Assembly: GCF_001375655.1 (NCBI RefSeq)
Contig: NZ_CTEN01000002.1
Coordinates: forward strand, 124,001 to 188,000
Source of the DNA: Streptococcus varani
GTDB taxonomy: Bacteria > Bacillota > Bacilli > Lactobacillales > Streptococcaceae
Reading direction: 5' to 3'
Length of the DNA stretch: 64,000 nt
Shown piece by piece: positions 20,679 through 30,395 of this stretch; within the stretch, counting starts at the first letter, position 1, and each line of letters begins with the position of its first letter. The notes under the pieces are model-generated. The model searched no databases. It was not told the origin of the DNA and saw nothing but the letters and a program-made list of their open reading frames with translations. The position numbers and the translations under genes are program-made.

Positions 20679-21410
20679 CTATAAATAGTCATTTTCTAAT
20701 AAAATTTGCGGGTTTAACTGGAAGAGATCATTTGCCCGCTTGGCTCCAAAATCTTTGGCTATAATATCATAAGCCTCTCTCATAAAAGGTTTTCGAGCAT
20801 CTAGATTGTGCATATCACTAGCCACACAATGAACCACGTTTTCCTCTAAAAAGAAACGCGCACGTTTTTTGAAAATTTTGTGCTTGTCGCCAAATATTTT
20901 TGCTTTCAGGACGTGCGAAGAGTTGATTTGAGTATAACACCCTAAAGCAATCAATTCCTTTACGCGTTCTTTATTAAACTCCAAAGCATTATAACGTTCA
21001 ATATGAGCAATAATGGGTGTCACACCAATAGCTAATAGATTTTTAACAGCTGTCTGGATCTCTCTCCATGGCGTCACCATACTAAACTCAATGAGATAAT
21101 ACCGCGTGTCAGCCATGTTTGGAACCAAGTGATTCTCAATTTTTTTTAAAAGGGAGCTAGTATAAAACAATTCTCCTCCATAATTGATTTGTAAATCTGG
21201 AAATTGCTTTTCTGCTTCTTCTTTAACAATAGAGAAGTTCTCAAAGATTTTTTCTTCTGGCTCCTCAAACATTCCTTTTCTTCTGTGAGATGTAGAGACA
21301 ATCGTCCGAACACCTTGAGCATAGCTTTCGCTGATGAGATCTATACTTTCTTGAAGTGATTTTGGTCCATCATCTACATCAAATACAATATGCGAATGAA
21401 TATCAATCAT
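20679..21410 (-). CDS. wzh: Manganese-dependent tyrosine phosphatase (Wzh/CpsB)
   Basis: A 243-aa PHP-domain phosphatase. Metal-ligand motifs are MIDIHSHIVFDVDDGP at the N-terminus, STSHRRKG, AHIERYNAL and ASDMHN. It dephosphorylates Wze. The start is 7 bp after wzg. Confidence 0.94.
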   Translation of the reverse strand: MIDIHSHIVFDVDDGPKSLQESIDLISESYAQGVRTIVSTSHRRKGMFEEPEEKIFENFSIVKEEAEKQFPDLQINYGGELFYTSSLLKKIENHLVPNMADTRYYLIEFSMVTPWREIQTAVKNLLAIGVTPIIAHIERYNALEFNKERVKELIALGCYTQINSSHVLKAKIFGDKHKIFKKRARFFLEENVVHCVASDMHNLDARKPFMREAYDIIAKDFGAKRANDLFQLNPQILLENDYL

Positions 21411-21416
21411 TTTTGA

Positions 21417-22898
21417 CTAATTTCCTTCCATCGTATTTCTGATGGCCTGCTTTGCGGCTGAGATACTTGTTTCATCCAAGCTCATCATATAAAGTGCTGC
21501 TGAAGGCATGGCATAAGATGGTAATTGACCTGTTGAACCTGTACCAGTCACATCTTGTGAAACCACTGTAAATGAAGAACCGGACGCCAATTGGGTATTG
21601 GCCAATCGCATCATTGATTCCAATGGCATATTTGTCTGAACAGAATTTTGAAGGCTATTGATAATAGTGGAGAAGTTTGTGATTGAATCTACTGAAGCTA
21701 ATTTGTTGATAATAGCAGAAATAACCTTTTGTTGATTTCGACCACGATCCGCATCTCCGCCTTGTAAAGAGTATCTTTCACGAACAAAACCTAAAGCTTG
21801 TTGTGAGTTTAAGGTAATCGGTCCTTGAGGAAATTCATATCCCCCTACTCTACTTACAAAAGCTTGATCATTATATACCTCTACTCCACCTAAAACATCA
21901 ATCAACTGCATAAAGCTTGTAAAATTAATACGAGCATAATAATCAATATTTATATCATAGAGGTTTTCCAGAGTCTTCATTGACGTTTCAACGCCGTAGA
22001 TGCCAGCATGCGTTAACTTATCAAACTGATTAGCACCACCATCAGGAATTTGAACATAAGCATCACGTGGAGTAGTTGTAAGCATAACCTTGTGGGTATC
22101 CATATTTACCGTCATGATGATATTAACATCCGAACGTGAAACTGTTGAGATATTACCATAGGTATCAATACCACTGATGTAGATATTCACAACATTCGGA
22201 TTTGTATGTTCGTCCTTTTTATTTTCAGAAACGCTTGGCTTCACTTCTTTTGTAATTTTATAGGTATAAAGCGTGCGTATCTTTGAAGCATAGTCTGCAT
22301 CACTCAACTCTAACAGGCTCGAATAAGCACTATTCAGCACCATTCCTTGTGTCCCACCTGAGAGTAGATTTTCATAAGCATGTTGGTAGGAATCTACTGG
22401 CTCAGGGACCAAATCAAGATTCTTTTGAACTTTCAAGTCTGAAAGCAGAGCTTGAATATTCTCAGAGTCATTATTGACAGGAGCCTGAAGTTGTCCCAGT
22501 TGAGAAATATCCTGAATATCACTTCCAGCAGGTACAACAACACTCATTTCGATTTCTGAATAAGATGCAGTTTTGTTTAACTTTTCAGCTACTTGCACAG
22601 TTGACTGAACAAAGTAAAGTCCTGCAGAGGTAAAAAGTGTAAATAAAACGAGAGTAAAAGTTGTGAAAAATTTTGCTTTTTTGAGAATGATTAAAACCAC
22701 CGAAAACACAAAAATAGCAATCAGAATACCCGCGACAATGTGATTGATATTTCTGAAAGCAAGAAAATGGTGTGCATACATTTTATAAATAAAGAAACCT
22801 GCAAGTGCTGTGTATAGAGCTAAAAACGCAGAATTAATGAGTAGCCAAGTACTACTCACTTTTTTACCTTTACTTGAAGTACGTAAATGTCTAGACAT
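21417..22898 (-). CDS. wzg: LytR-CpsA-Psr family attachment protein (Wzg/CpsA)
   Basis: A 493-aa protein with three N-terminal membrane helices, an extracellular DNA_PPF-like region and the LCP catalytic domain (TTTPRDAYVQIPDGG, YYARINFTSFMQLIDVLGGVEV, GFVRERYSLQGGDADRGRNQQ). LCP enzymes attach the polysaccharide to peptidoglycan. AGGAGAG precedes the ATG. It is the first gene of the operon; the promoter is at 22939-22967. Confidence 0.95.
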   Translation of the reverse strand: MSRHLRTSSKGKKVSSTWLLINSAFLALYTALAGFFIYKMYAHHFLAFRNINHIVAGILIAIFVFSVVLIILKKAKFFTTFTLVLFTLFTSAGLYFVQSTVQVAEKLNKTASYSEIEMSVVVPAGSDIQDISQLGQLQAPVNNDSENIQALLSDLKVQKNLDLVPEPVDSYQHAYENLLSGGTQGMVLNSAYSSLLELSDADYASKIRTLYTYKITKEVKPSVSENKKDEHTNPNVVNIYISGIDTYGNISTVSRSDVNIIMTVNMDTHKVMLTTTPRDAYVQIPDGGANQFDKLTHAGIYGVETSMKTLENLYDINIDYYARINFTSFMQLIDVLGGVEVYNDQAFVSRVGGYEFPQGPITLNSQQALGFVRERYSLQGGDADRGRNQQKVISAIINKLASVDSITNFSTIINSLQNSVQTNMPLESMMRLANTQLASGSSFTVVSQDVTGTGSTGQLPSYAMPSAALYMMSLDETSISAAKQAIRNTMEGN

Positions 22899-22938
22899 AT
22901 ACTCTCCTATTTCAAAATAATTTTATATATATTTGTTA

Positions 22939-22967
22939 ATGATAACATATTTCAAAGTATTTCTCAA
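22939..22967 (-). promoter_or_regulatory. Promoter of the polysaccharide operon
   Basis: On the minus strand TTGAGA (22962-22967), 17 bp, TATCAT (22939-22944), about 40 bp before wzg. The 225-bp gap to the divergent cpsY is AT-rich and is the expected place for CpsY control. Confidence 0.6.
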
Positions 22968-23109
22968 GCAATAATGCTATCTTTTTTTACTTATTAAAAA
23001 ATGTTTTTGCATAATTTCAACCATTCTATTCTAATAATTATTTGAATATTTAATTTTTAAAGTCAAATTTTAATAAAAATAGATATCTTCAAACATTCTA
23101 TTAAAAATA

Positions 23110-23124
23110 TGGTAAACTAGTTCT
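23110..23124 (+). promoter_or_regulatory. Extended -10 promoter of cpsY, probably leaderless
   Basis: ATGGTAAACT gives an extended -10 (TGG-TAAACT, -10 at 23113-23118) only 6 bp before the ATG at 23125. The expected transcription start falls at or next to the A of the ATG, and no Shine-Dalgarno sequence is present. Confidence 0.45.
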
Positions 23125-24033
23125 ATGAGAATTCAACAGTTATACTACATCATTAAGATTGCTGAAACTGGTTCTATGAACGAAGCAGCAAAACAACTTT
23201 TTATTACCCAACCAAGTTTATCCAATGCTGTTAAGGATTTGGAAAAAGAAATGGGCATCGAGATTTTTCACCGCAATCCAAAAGGGATTACCATGACCAA
23301 GGATGGCATTGAATTTCTTTCTTATGCAAGGCAAGTTGTTGAGCAAACAGAACTTCTGGAAGAACGCTATAAGAAACCCGATGGGAAACGAGAGCTTTTT
23401 AGTGTGTCCTCTCAACATTATGCTTTTGTAGTCAATGCTTTTGTCAGTCTTTTAAAAAAGACAAATATGGAAAATTACCAACTCTTTTTAAGGGAGACAA
23501 GAACGTGGGAAATCATTGATGATGTTAAGAACTTTCGCTCTGAAATCGGTGTCCTCTTTCTCAATGACTTTAACCGGGATGTTTTGACAAAGATGCTGGA
23601 TGACAATCGCTTGACCTACACACTACTTTTCACAGCGAAGCCTCATGTTTTTATCAGCAAGTCTAATCCTTTAGCTAGTAAAGAACGAGTGACACTTGAA
23701 GACCTCCAAGAGTTTCCTTATCTTAGCTATGAACAAGGGATCCACAACTCTTTCTACTTTTCTGAAGAAATCCTCTCTCAAGAACACCACAAAAAATCCA
23801 TTATAGTATCCGACCGGGCCACACTCTTTAATCTCTTGATTGGTCTAAACGGATATACTATTGCGACTGGTATCTTAAATAGTAATCTCAATGGCGATGA
23901 TATCCTCTCTATTCCCTTGGACTATGATGATCGTATCGAGCTGGTTTATATCCAACACGAAAAAAATAATCTTTCTAATATGGGAGAAAAATTTATTGCC
24001 TATCTCCTAGAGGAAGTTCCCCACGATGTATAA
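23125..24033 (+). CDS. cpsY: LysR-family regulator CpsY/MtaR-like
   Basis: A 302-aa protein with an N-terminal winged helix (MRIQQLYYIIKIAETGSMNEAAKQLFITQPSLS, residues 1-33) and a LysR effector-binding domain. It matches the CpsY/MtaR type, which in streptococci controls methionine supply and cell-surface traits and, in S. agalactiae, sits divergent from the capsule operon just as here. The symbol rests on this arrangement and the protein pattern; the ligand is not shown by the sequence. The mRNA looks leaderless (see promoter entry). Confidence 0.85.
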   Translation: MRIQQLYYIIKIAETGSMNEAAKQLFITQPSLSNAVKDLEKEMGIEIFHRNPKGITMTKDGIEFLSYARQVVEQTELLEERYKKPDGKRELFSVSSQHYAFVVNAFVSLLKKTNMENYQLFLRETRTWEIIDDVKNFRSEIGVLFLNDFNRDVLTKMLDDNRLTYTLLFTAKPHVFISKSNPLASKERVTLEDLQEFPYLSYEQGIHNSFYFSEEILSQEHHKKSIIVSDRATLFNLLIGLNGYTIATGILNSNLNGDDILSIPLDYDDRIELVYIQHEKNNLSNMGEKFIAYLLEEVPHDV

Positions 24034-24143
24034 ATCTGGACAATTTTTCTTTATTTATCCAATTTTATTGATTTCGCCATTGTTTTATGAAAAAAATTGA
24101 AAATGTTACTGCATAAAATTGAAAATACTTCGATTTTTGACCA

Positions 24144-24180
24144 GAAAACGTTTTCATTTTTTTGTTTTATATGATATACT
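24144..24180 (+). promoter_or_regulatory. cre-like CcpA site and extended -10 promoter of glgC
   Basis: A perfect 12-bp palindrome GAAAACGTTTTC (24144-24155) fits the catabolite-responsive element consensus. TGATATACT (24172-24180) is an extended -10 with TATACT at 24175-24180, and the -35 region overlaps the cre. This placement predicts catabolite control of the glycogen genes. Confidence 0.65.
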
Positions 24181-24213
24181 AAGAGTATCTTAATAAAATA
24201 AGGAGTGATTATT

Positions 24214-25341
24214 TTGGCACATAACAAATTATTAGCGATGATTCTTGCCGGTGGACGTGGTACACGTTTGGAAGGCTTGACAAAAAAAGTCGCAAAACCT
24301 GCCGTAGCTTTTGGTGGTAAGTATCGTATCATTGACTTCCCTTTGAGCAACTGTGCAAACTCTGGTATTGATGTTGTTGGTGTATTGACTCAATATGAAT
24401 CTGTTCAACTCAATTCTTACGTTGCTCAGTCCCAACGTTGGGGGCTTGATGTCCAAGGTTCTGGTGTCTTTGTCCTTCCTCCTCGTGAGAAAATTGAAGG
24501 ATTTGGCCTTTACAAAGGTACTGCAGATGCCATCACTCAAAACATTGACTTCATTGATTTACATGAGCCTGAGTACGTTCTCATTTTGTCTGGTGACCAT
24601 ATCTATAAGATGAACTACGATAAAATGTTGGATGCTCATATTCAAAAACAAGCCGATGCTACTATTGCTGTTATCGAGGTTCCTATCAAAGAAGCTTCTC
24701 GTTTCGGTATTATGAATACTGATGAAGAGTATCGTATCGAAGAGTTCGAAGAAAAACCAGCTAATCCAAAGAGCAATCTTGCCTCAATGGGCGTCTATAT
24801 CTTCACTTGGAAATCTCTTAAAAAATATTTACAGGAAGACGACAAACTCGACACATCTACTCACGATTTTGGACATGATATTATCCCTACCTATTTGAAG
24901 GATAAAAAGCGTCTCTATGCATACCCATTCCGTGGCTACTGGAAGGATGTTGGAACCGTCAATAGTCTCTGGGAATCCAACATGGACCTGATTGACCATT
25001 CCAAAGATTTAGATCTCTCTGATTCTTCCTGGAGAATCTATTCTGAAGATTCTGGATCGCCTGCTCAGGTTATCGGAAGTCATGCTAGAGTTAGCAATGC
25101 TTACATTGACAAAGGAGCTATCGTAGAAGGCAGCGTTAGTCACTCTGTTATTTCGACAGATGTCCAAATTGGTGCTGGATCACTCGTAGAAAATTCCGTT
25201 ATTTTGCCTGGTGCTTCAGTCGGAGATAATGCTAGCTTAGAATATGTTATTGTTGCTGAAAATGTTAAGATTGCGGAGGGTGTGACCTTATCTGGTACAG
25301 CTGATGATATCTTATTGATTGACAAAAATGTGTCCAAGTAG
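24214..25341 (+). CDS. glgC: Glucose-1-phosphate adenylyltransferase, catalytic subunit
   Basis: Makes ADP-glucose from ATP and glucose-1-phosphate for glycogen synthesis. The start chosen is the TTG at 24214, which has AGGAG eight bases upstream; a GTG at 24205 overlaps that ribosome site. The length is 375 aa. The N-terminal nucleotidyltransferase loop is [21 protein letters not shown], the glucose-1-P region is [10 protein letters not shown] and [16 protein letters not shown], and a C-terminal left-handed beta-helix follows. It forms a heteromer with GlgD, encoded 12 bp downstream. Confidence 0.94.
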   Translation: MAHNKLLAMILAGGRGTRLEGLTKKVAKPAVAFGGKYRIIDFPLSNCANSGIDVVGVLTQYESVQLNSYVAQSQRWGLDVQGSGVFVLPPREKIEGFGLYKGTADAITQNIDFIDLHEPEYVLILSGDHIYKMNYDKMLDAHIQKQADATIAVIEVPIKEASRFGIMNTDEEYRIEEFEEKPANPKSNLASMGVYIFTWKSLKKYLQEDDKLDTSTHDFGHDIIPTYLKDKKRLYAYPFRGYWKDVGTVNSLWESNMDLIDHSKDLDLSDSSWRIYSEDSGSPAQVIGSHARVSNAYIDKGAIVEGSVSHSVISTDVQIGAGSLVENSVILPGASVGDNASLEYVIVAENVKIAEGVTLSGTADDILLIDKNVSK

Positions 25342-25353
25342 GAGAGGAAAACT

Positions 25354-26469
25354 ATGTTAAGAAATACCTTAGGAATTGTCAATATTGAGGGTACAAATGT
25401 CCAGTTCGGTGAAATCATGTCCCATCGTGGTGTTCAGGCTTATGGATTCTTAGGCCGCTACCGTCTTATCGACTTTGTTCTGTCCAATATGTCCAACTCT
25501 GGAGTCACTGAATTCCAAGTTTATATGCCACCTAGAATGCGCTCTACTATCCAACATGTGGGAACGGGTAAGCAATACAATATCAATAGCAAACGTGGTA
25601 AACTAAGACTATTGAATAGTGCTATTGACCCAAATTCTATATACCAACATGATATTAAAGCCTTTTCGGATAACCTCCACTATATTGAAAATGCTAATTC
25701 TGAATACGTCTTGATTGCACCTTCCTACTTTATCTACAGCCAAGATTTTTCTAAACTGCAAGAGCAACACTTGGAAACTGCTGCAGATATCACCGTTCTT
25801 TACAAAAATGTGACGGAAGCTAAGGAAAGCTTCATTGGTTGTCAAACCTTGAAATTCGGGGAAGACAAACAAATCGTAGAATTCCAAGAAAATCATGGTA
25901 AATATAAAAACCGTCCAGTTTCTTTAGAAGCCTACTTCATGAAACGAGAACTTTTCATTGAATTAATCAAACGCGCTAAGAGCGTCTCTGCCCTCTATTG
26001 GCTGAAAGATATTCTTCGCGATGTGGTTGACCAATATAAGATTGTAGGTTACGCACACCGTGATTATGTTGCTTGTATCAACAACGTTGATGCCTATTAC
26101 AATACTCAATTGGAATTGATTGACCGAGATATTCGTAGACTTCTCTTCAAGAGCAATTGGCCTATTTACACTCAAACAAGCGATAGTTCACCTTGTTTGT
26201 ATGGACCTTTAGCTGATGTAAAAGGTAGTTTGATTTCCAACGGCGCTAATATCAATGGCCAAGTGGAAAACTCTGTTATTGACCGCGATGTGGTCATTGA
26301 AGATGGTGTTACAGTCAAAAATTCTATTATCATGAATGGTGTGGTCATAAAAAACGGTGCTCACATTGAAAATGCAATCATTGATAAGGCAACTAAAATT
26401 GTTCATCCTGTTGATATCAAAGGATTTGAGAATTCACCTGCTTACATCAAGTCGTACCACATCATTTAG
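25354..26469 (+). CDS. glgD: Glucose-1-phosphate adenylyltransferase, regulatory subunit GlgD
   Basis: A 371-aa GlgC paralogue. The N-terminal GGGRGTR loop is missing (TNVQFGEIMSHRGVQAYGFLGRYRL instead), as in Firmicute GlgD proteins that modulate GlgC rather than catalyse. The C-terminal hexapeptide repeats are present (NGANINGQVENSVIDRDVV). It sits between glgC and glgA with close spacing. Confidence 0.93.
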   Translation: MLRNTLGIVNIEGTNVQFGEIMSHRGVQAYGFLGRYRLIDFVLSNMSNSGVTEFQVYMPPRMRSTIQHVGTGKQYNINSKRGKLRLLNSAIDPNSIYQHDIKAFSDNLHYIENANSEYVLIAPSYFIYSQDFSKLQEQHLETAADITVLYKNVTEAKESFIGCQTLKFGEDKQIVEFQENHGKYKNRPVSLEAYFMKRELFIELIKRAKSVSALYWLKDILRDVVDQYKIVGYAHRDYVACINNVDAYYNTQLELIDRDIRRLLFKSNWPIYTQTSDSSPCLYGPLADVKGSLISNGANINGQVENSVIDRDVVIEDGVTVKNSIIMNGVVIKNGAHIENAIIDKATKIVHPVDIKGFENSPAYIKSYHII

Positions 26470-26477
26470 GAGAAAAA

Positions 26478-27923
26478 ATGACTAAAAAAACTGTCCTATT
26501 TGTAGCTTCAGAAGGACTTCCCTTTATCAAAACTGGTGGCTTAGCTGATGTTATTGGCTCTCTTCCAAAAGAACTGGTCCATCAAGGCTTGGATGTCCGT
26601 GTGGTCCTGCCTCTTTATCTTAAGATGGCTATCAATAACCACGATGATTTTGATTATATGGCTAGCTTTGATGTCCGTGCAGGTGACATTCAAACCATGG
26701 CAAATGTTTACAGTCAGGTTGTTGACGGGGTAACCTTCTATTTCATCGAGCACCGCCAATACTTTGAACGTGAGGAACTCTATGGCTATGATGACGATGC
26801 CATGCGTTTTGGCTTCTTTCAACATGCAACTTGTCGCCTCCTTGAGGCTCTCAACTTCTTCCCAGATGTGATCCATTCTCATGACTGGCATGCTGCTGCT
26901 ATTCCTTTCCTTTGCCGTACCTTCTATAGCTACCGTGATGAATTTCGTTCAATCAAGCATGTCTTTACCATCCATAATCTTGCTTTTCAGGGTATCTTTA
27001 ATGAGCGATATCTCTGGTCTGCTCTTGGCATGGACCATGGGTACTACCGAGATGGAACTGCGCGTTTCTATGATGACTGCATCAGCTTCATGAAGTTAGG
27101 AATTCTTTATGCGGATAAGGTTACAACTGTTTCAGAAACCTACGCCCAGGAAATCTTAACCGAAGAATTTGGCGAAAATATGCAACACGTTCTTGAGTTG
27201 CGTCGTCATGACTTACTTGGTATTGTCAATGGTATTGATTACGATACCTGGAATAGTAAAAATGATCACTACCTGGTGAAAAATTATGATTTAGCTTCTA
27301 TTTCAGATAAAAAAGCCAATAAGTTGGCCTTGCAAGCTCAGTTCGGTCTCCCTCAGGATGAAAATGTCATCCTAGTTGGAATCGTTTCTCGGCTGACATG
27401 GCAAAAAGGTTTTTACCTCATGACGGAAGTTCTCAGTCATCTCTTGCAAGCACATGTTCAGTTTGTCATTCTTGGGAATGGGGAAGAAGATATTGAAAAT
27501 GCCTTCCATCATTTCAAGTCAGCTTATCCTGAAAAATTTGCTTTCTACCGTGGCTACAATGAACCCCTAGCTCATCAGATTTACGCAGCTAGTGACCTTT
27601 TCCTGATGCCATCTATGTTTGAGCCATGTGGTATCAGTCAACTGATTTCTATGCATTACGGTACCCTTCCACTGGTTCGCGAGACAGGAGGTCTACGTGA
27701 TACCGTTAGACCATATCACATGGAAAGCAAAGAAGGCACTGGCTTCAGTTTTGGTGGCAAAGATGCTTTTAGTATGAAACAGGTTTATGATTTGGCTCTT
27801 GAGACATACTACGAACGGCCAGATGACTGGCAAAAATTAGTCGAACAAGCTATGAATCTAGATGTCAGTTGGACTGCTTCTGCTAACCGCTATATCCATC
27901 TCTACCAAGAGATTACTCAATAA
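26478..27923 (+). CDS. glgA: Glycogen synthase (ADP-glucose, GT5)
   Basis: A 481-aa protein with the ADP-glucose-binding KTGGLADVIGSLPKEL motif at residues ~15-30, HDWHAA near 136, and the C-terminal EX7E region MFEPCGISQLISMHYGTLPLVRETGGL. It elongates alpha-1,4-glucan. It starts 8 bp after glgD behind AGGAG. A terminator-like hairpin follows. Confidence 0.95.
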   Translation: MTKKTVLFVASEGLPFIKTGGLADVIGSLPKELVHQGLDVRVVLPLYLKMAINNHDDFDYMASFDVRAGDIQTMANVYSQVVDGVTFYFIEHRQYFEREELYGYDDDAMRFGFFQHATCRLLEALNFFPDVIHSHDWHAAAIPFLCRTFYSYRDEFRSIKHVFTIHNLAFQGIFNERYLWSALGMDHGYYRDGTARFYDDCISFMKLGILYADKVTTVSETYAQEILTEEFGENMQHVLELRRHDLLGIVNGIDYDTWNSKNDHYLVKNYDLASISDKKANKLALQAQFGLPQDENVILVGIVSRLTWQKGFYLMTEVLSHLLQAHVQFVILGNGEEDIENAFHHFKSAYPEKFAFYRGYNEPLAHQIYAASDLFLMPSMFEPCGISQLISMHYGTLPLVRETGGLRDTVRPYHMESKEGTGFSFGGKDAFSMKQVYDLALETYYERPDDWQKLVEQAMNLDVSWTASANRYIHLYQEITQ

Positions 27924-27930
27924 AAAATTA

Positions 27931-27979
27931 AGGGAGTACGATACCGGCAACCATTGGGTGGACCGACCACTCCCTTTTT
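27931..27979 (+). terminator. Terminator between glgA and glgB
   Basis: AAGGGAGT pairs with ACTCCCTT across a 30-nt partly self-complementary loop and is followed by TTT. It separates glgCDA from glgB. Confidence 0.6.
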
Positions 27980-27987
27980 AAAATGAA

Positions 27988-28120
27988 TTGACTCTTTAAA
28001 TTAAAACTTCTACAATACACTGCAAAAAGGGAAGGATTTACTAGATGCCTGAGCATCTGTATCAACTTTCCTATTGTGCAGGTATCCTTTTATGCCTTTG
28101 TATCTTCTGAAAGGAATTTT
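27988..28120 (+). promoter_or_regulatory. Separate promoter and folded 5' leader of glgB
   Basis: TTGACT (27988-27993), 17 bp, TACAAT (28011-28016). The ~100-nt leader holds a hairpin AGATGC-CTGA-GCATCT (28043-28058), and GGAAG (28030-28034) can pair with CTTTCC (28066-28071) around it. GAAAGGA is the glgB ribosome site. No transcription terminator is seen, so any control would act on stability or translation. Confidence 0.5.
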
Positions 28121-29983
28121 ATGAATACTTTTAGTGACCTTGATCTATATTATATGAATACAGGCGAGCATACTTCTCTCTACGAGAAGATGGGTGCTCA
28201 TCTGGTAAAAGAAAGAAATAAAATTCTTGGCACACAATTTCGCGTCTATGCTCCAAATGCACAGGAAGTTTTTCTTGTCGGCAATTTCAATGATTGGTCT
28301 AAAAATCATCCAATGTCTCGAGAGCAAGAGGGAATTTTTAGTCTCTACGTTGAAAATTTAAAATCACTGGAAAATTACAAGTACTTGATCGTAACCAAAG
28401 ACGGACAAGAAATCTACAAAGCCGATCCCTTTGCTTCCTTTAGTCAAGTTCGACCAGATACCGCATCTTCTACCTACAATAGCCGTTATAAGTTTAAAGA
28501 TGATCTGTGGATGTATCATCGGGTCAACTATGATTTTAAAAGTCAGCCAATATCCATCTATGAAGTCCATTTAGGTTCTTGGAAGCAAAAATTAGTGAAT
28601 AAGGATGAGTCCGGTGCACCTGCTACAGCATTTTACTCTTATAAGGAAATCGCTCCACTCCTGATTGACTATGTTAAAGAAAATAACTATACCCATATCG
28701 AAATTATGCCTCTGACAGAGCATCCCTTGGATGCTTCTTGGGGTTATCAAGTCACTGGTTATTATAGTCCGACTAGCCGATATGGCAAACCAGATGAACT
28801 CAAATACCTTATCGACCAATGCCATCAGGCTGGCATCGGAGTTATTTTGGACTGGGTTCCTCTTCATTTTTGTAAGGATGCTCATGGTCTTTACCAATTT
28901 GATGGTAGTTCCCTCTACGAATACGCTAATGAAAATGACCGTGAGAATCGCCAGTGGGGAACAGCAAACTTTGATTTAGGAAAAGGTTTGACTCGTTCAT
29001 TTCTCCTCTCTAATCTTCGATATTGGTTGAAAGAGTTTCATTTTGACGGGATTCGTGTGGATGCTCTTTCTTATCTTATTTACTTGCGTGGTGAGACAGA
29101 AGATGACAAAGTCAATCACGCAGCTATTGACTTTATCAAACGTGTCAATGCCATGGTTCATACTGAATACAAGGGCGTCGTCATGATTGCTGAAGATTCT
29201 TCCTCCTATCCCAAGGTAACCCATGCTCTTGAAGATGGTGGTCTTGGCTTTGATATGAAATGGGACCTAGGTTGGATGAACGATACTCTCAAATACATGA
29301 GTCGTCCTGCCATCTATCGACCTTATCATTCAAACGAGATTACATTTGGTATGTACTACAATCCAAATGAAAATTTCCTCCTACCCTTATCACACGATGA
29401 AGTCGTTCATGGTAAGTTATCCATCATCAATAAAATGGACGGCAATTATGAGGACAAGTTCCACTTAGCAAGAGCCTATTACAGCTTCTTCTTTGCTCAT
29501 CCAGGGAAAAAATTGCTCTTTATGGGGAATGAATGGGGACAAATTCGTGAATGGCATGAATACACAGAAATGGATTGGCATCTAAAACTCTATCCAATCC
29601 ACGAATCCTTCTATCAGATGATGAAAACTCTATCAACTTTCTACAAGAAAAATGATGCTTTTTGGAAGTATGATTATCAGGCTCATGAGAAAGGATTTAA
29701 GTGGATTAAAATTGACGAATCTGCTAATTTCTACGCTTTTACACGGCATAGTGATGATCAAGAAATATTAGTCGTTAATAACTTCAATGATCAAGAAGTC
29801 TTTGATGTTGAACTAAACTTGCCTAAAGATAGCGAGTATCGATTGGTTTTCTCATCCAATGCTATCCCAATTAATGCTTTTACTCTTAGTGTTAAAGATG
29901 CTGGAGTAAAATTGACCGTTCCACGCTTAACCTCCTACTATTTCCAAAAAGTAGAAAAGAAACCTAATAAGAAGAAAAAGTAA
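28121..29983 (+). CDS. glgB: 1,4-alpha-glucan branching enzyme (GH13)
   Basis: A 620-aa protein from the ATG at 28121 (GAAAGGA upstream; a GTG at 28076 is in frame but lacks a ribosome site). It has an N-terminal CBM48 (FRVYAPNAQEVFLVGNFNDW), then the GH13 barrel with DWVPLHF, the nucleophile region FDGIRVDALSYLI, the acid MIAEDSSSYP and LPLSHDEVVHG. It introduces alpha-1,6 branches in glycogen. Here it comes after glgA under its own promoter; no glycogen phosphorylase gene is present nearby. The basic C-terminus KKPNKKKK ends 4 bp before an IS-derived element. Confidence 0.94.
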   Translation: MNTFSDLDLYYMNTGEHTSLYEKMGAHLVKERNKILGTQFRVYAPNAQEVFLVGNFNDWSKNHPMSREQEGIFSLYVENLKSLENYKYLIVTKDGQEIYKADPFASFSQVRPDTASSTYNSRYKFKDDLWMYHRVNYDFKSQPISIYEVHLGSWKQKLVNKDESGAPATAFYSYKEIAPLLIDYVKENNYTHIEIMPLTEHPLDASWGYQVTGYYSPTSRYGKPDELKYLIDQCHQAGIGVILDWVPLHFCKDAHGLYQFDGSSLYEYANENDRENRQWGTANFDLGKGLTRSFLLSNLRYWLKEFHFDGIRVDALSYLIYLRGETEDDKVNHAAIDFIKRVNAMVHTEYKGVVMIAEDSSSYPKVTHALEDGGLGFDMKWDLGWMNDTLKYMSRPAIYRPYHSNEITFGMYYNPNENFLLPLSHDEVVHGKLSIINKMDGNYEDKFHLARAYYSFFFAHPGKKLLFMGNEWGQIREWHEYTEMDWHLKLYPIHESFYQMMKTLSTFYKKNDAFWKYDYQAHEKGFKWIKIDESANFYAFTRHSDDQEILVVNNFNDQEVFDVELNLPKDSEYRLVFSSNAIPINAFTLSVKDAGVKLTVPRLTSYYFQKVEKKPNKKKK

Positions 29984-30395
29984 ACACAAGAGGCTGGGCA
30001 AAAAGTAGCTTCAAATAAAACCACACAGTGATTTCTGTCTTGAAAACAATCAAGATGAAAAAATCACTGTGTGGTTTTTGAGTATTTGAATTTTTAGGGT
30101 CGAGATTCTTAGCCAATTTTGTTAGATTCATGCTCATGAATAGGAAGCCGATCTCCGTTTGGACGGCTTGATTGCCTCTGACATGAACCCTGCGCACGCC
30201 AAAAACACTCTTCAATCGGCCAAAAACGGGTTCGACATCTGTCTTTCGTTTGGCATAGATTCGAGAGCCTTCTTCGCTATGTAATTCTTCCTTGATGAGT
30301 TCTTTAAAGTAATTCCAAGTCGGATTGTAATGGATTTGTTTCTGGCGACCACTTTCTGTTTTGGAAAGTTTTTCTAACTCTTTATACATGATCAT
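29964..30395 (-). pseudogene. IS1182-family transposase remnant, shorter form
   Basis: A frame starting MIMYKELEKLSKTES joins the first six codons directly to the C-terminal part (YAKRKTDVEPVFGRLKSVFG). Copy 1 still has 40 more codons at this junction. The AAGAGT present at both sides of the missing segment in copy 1 points to a short-homology deletion. It is not a working transposase. Confidence 0.8.
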
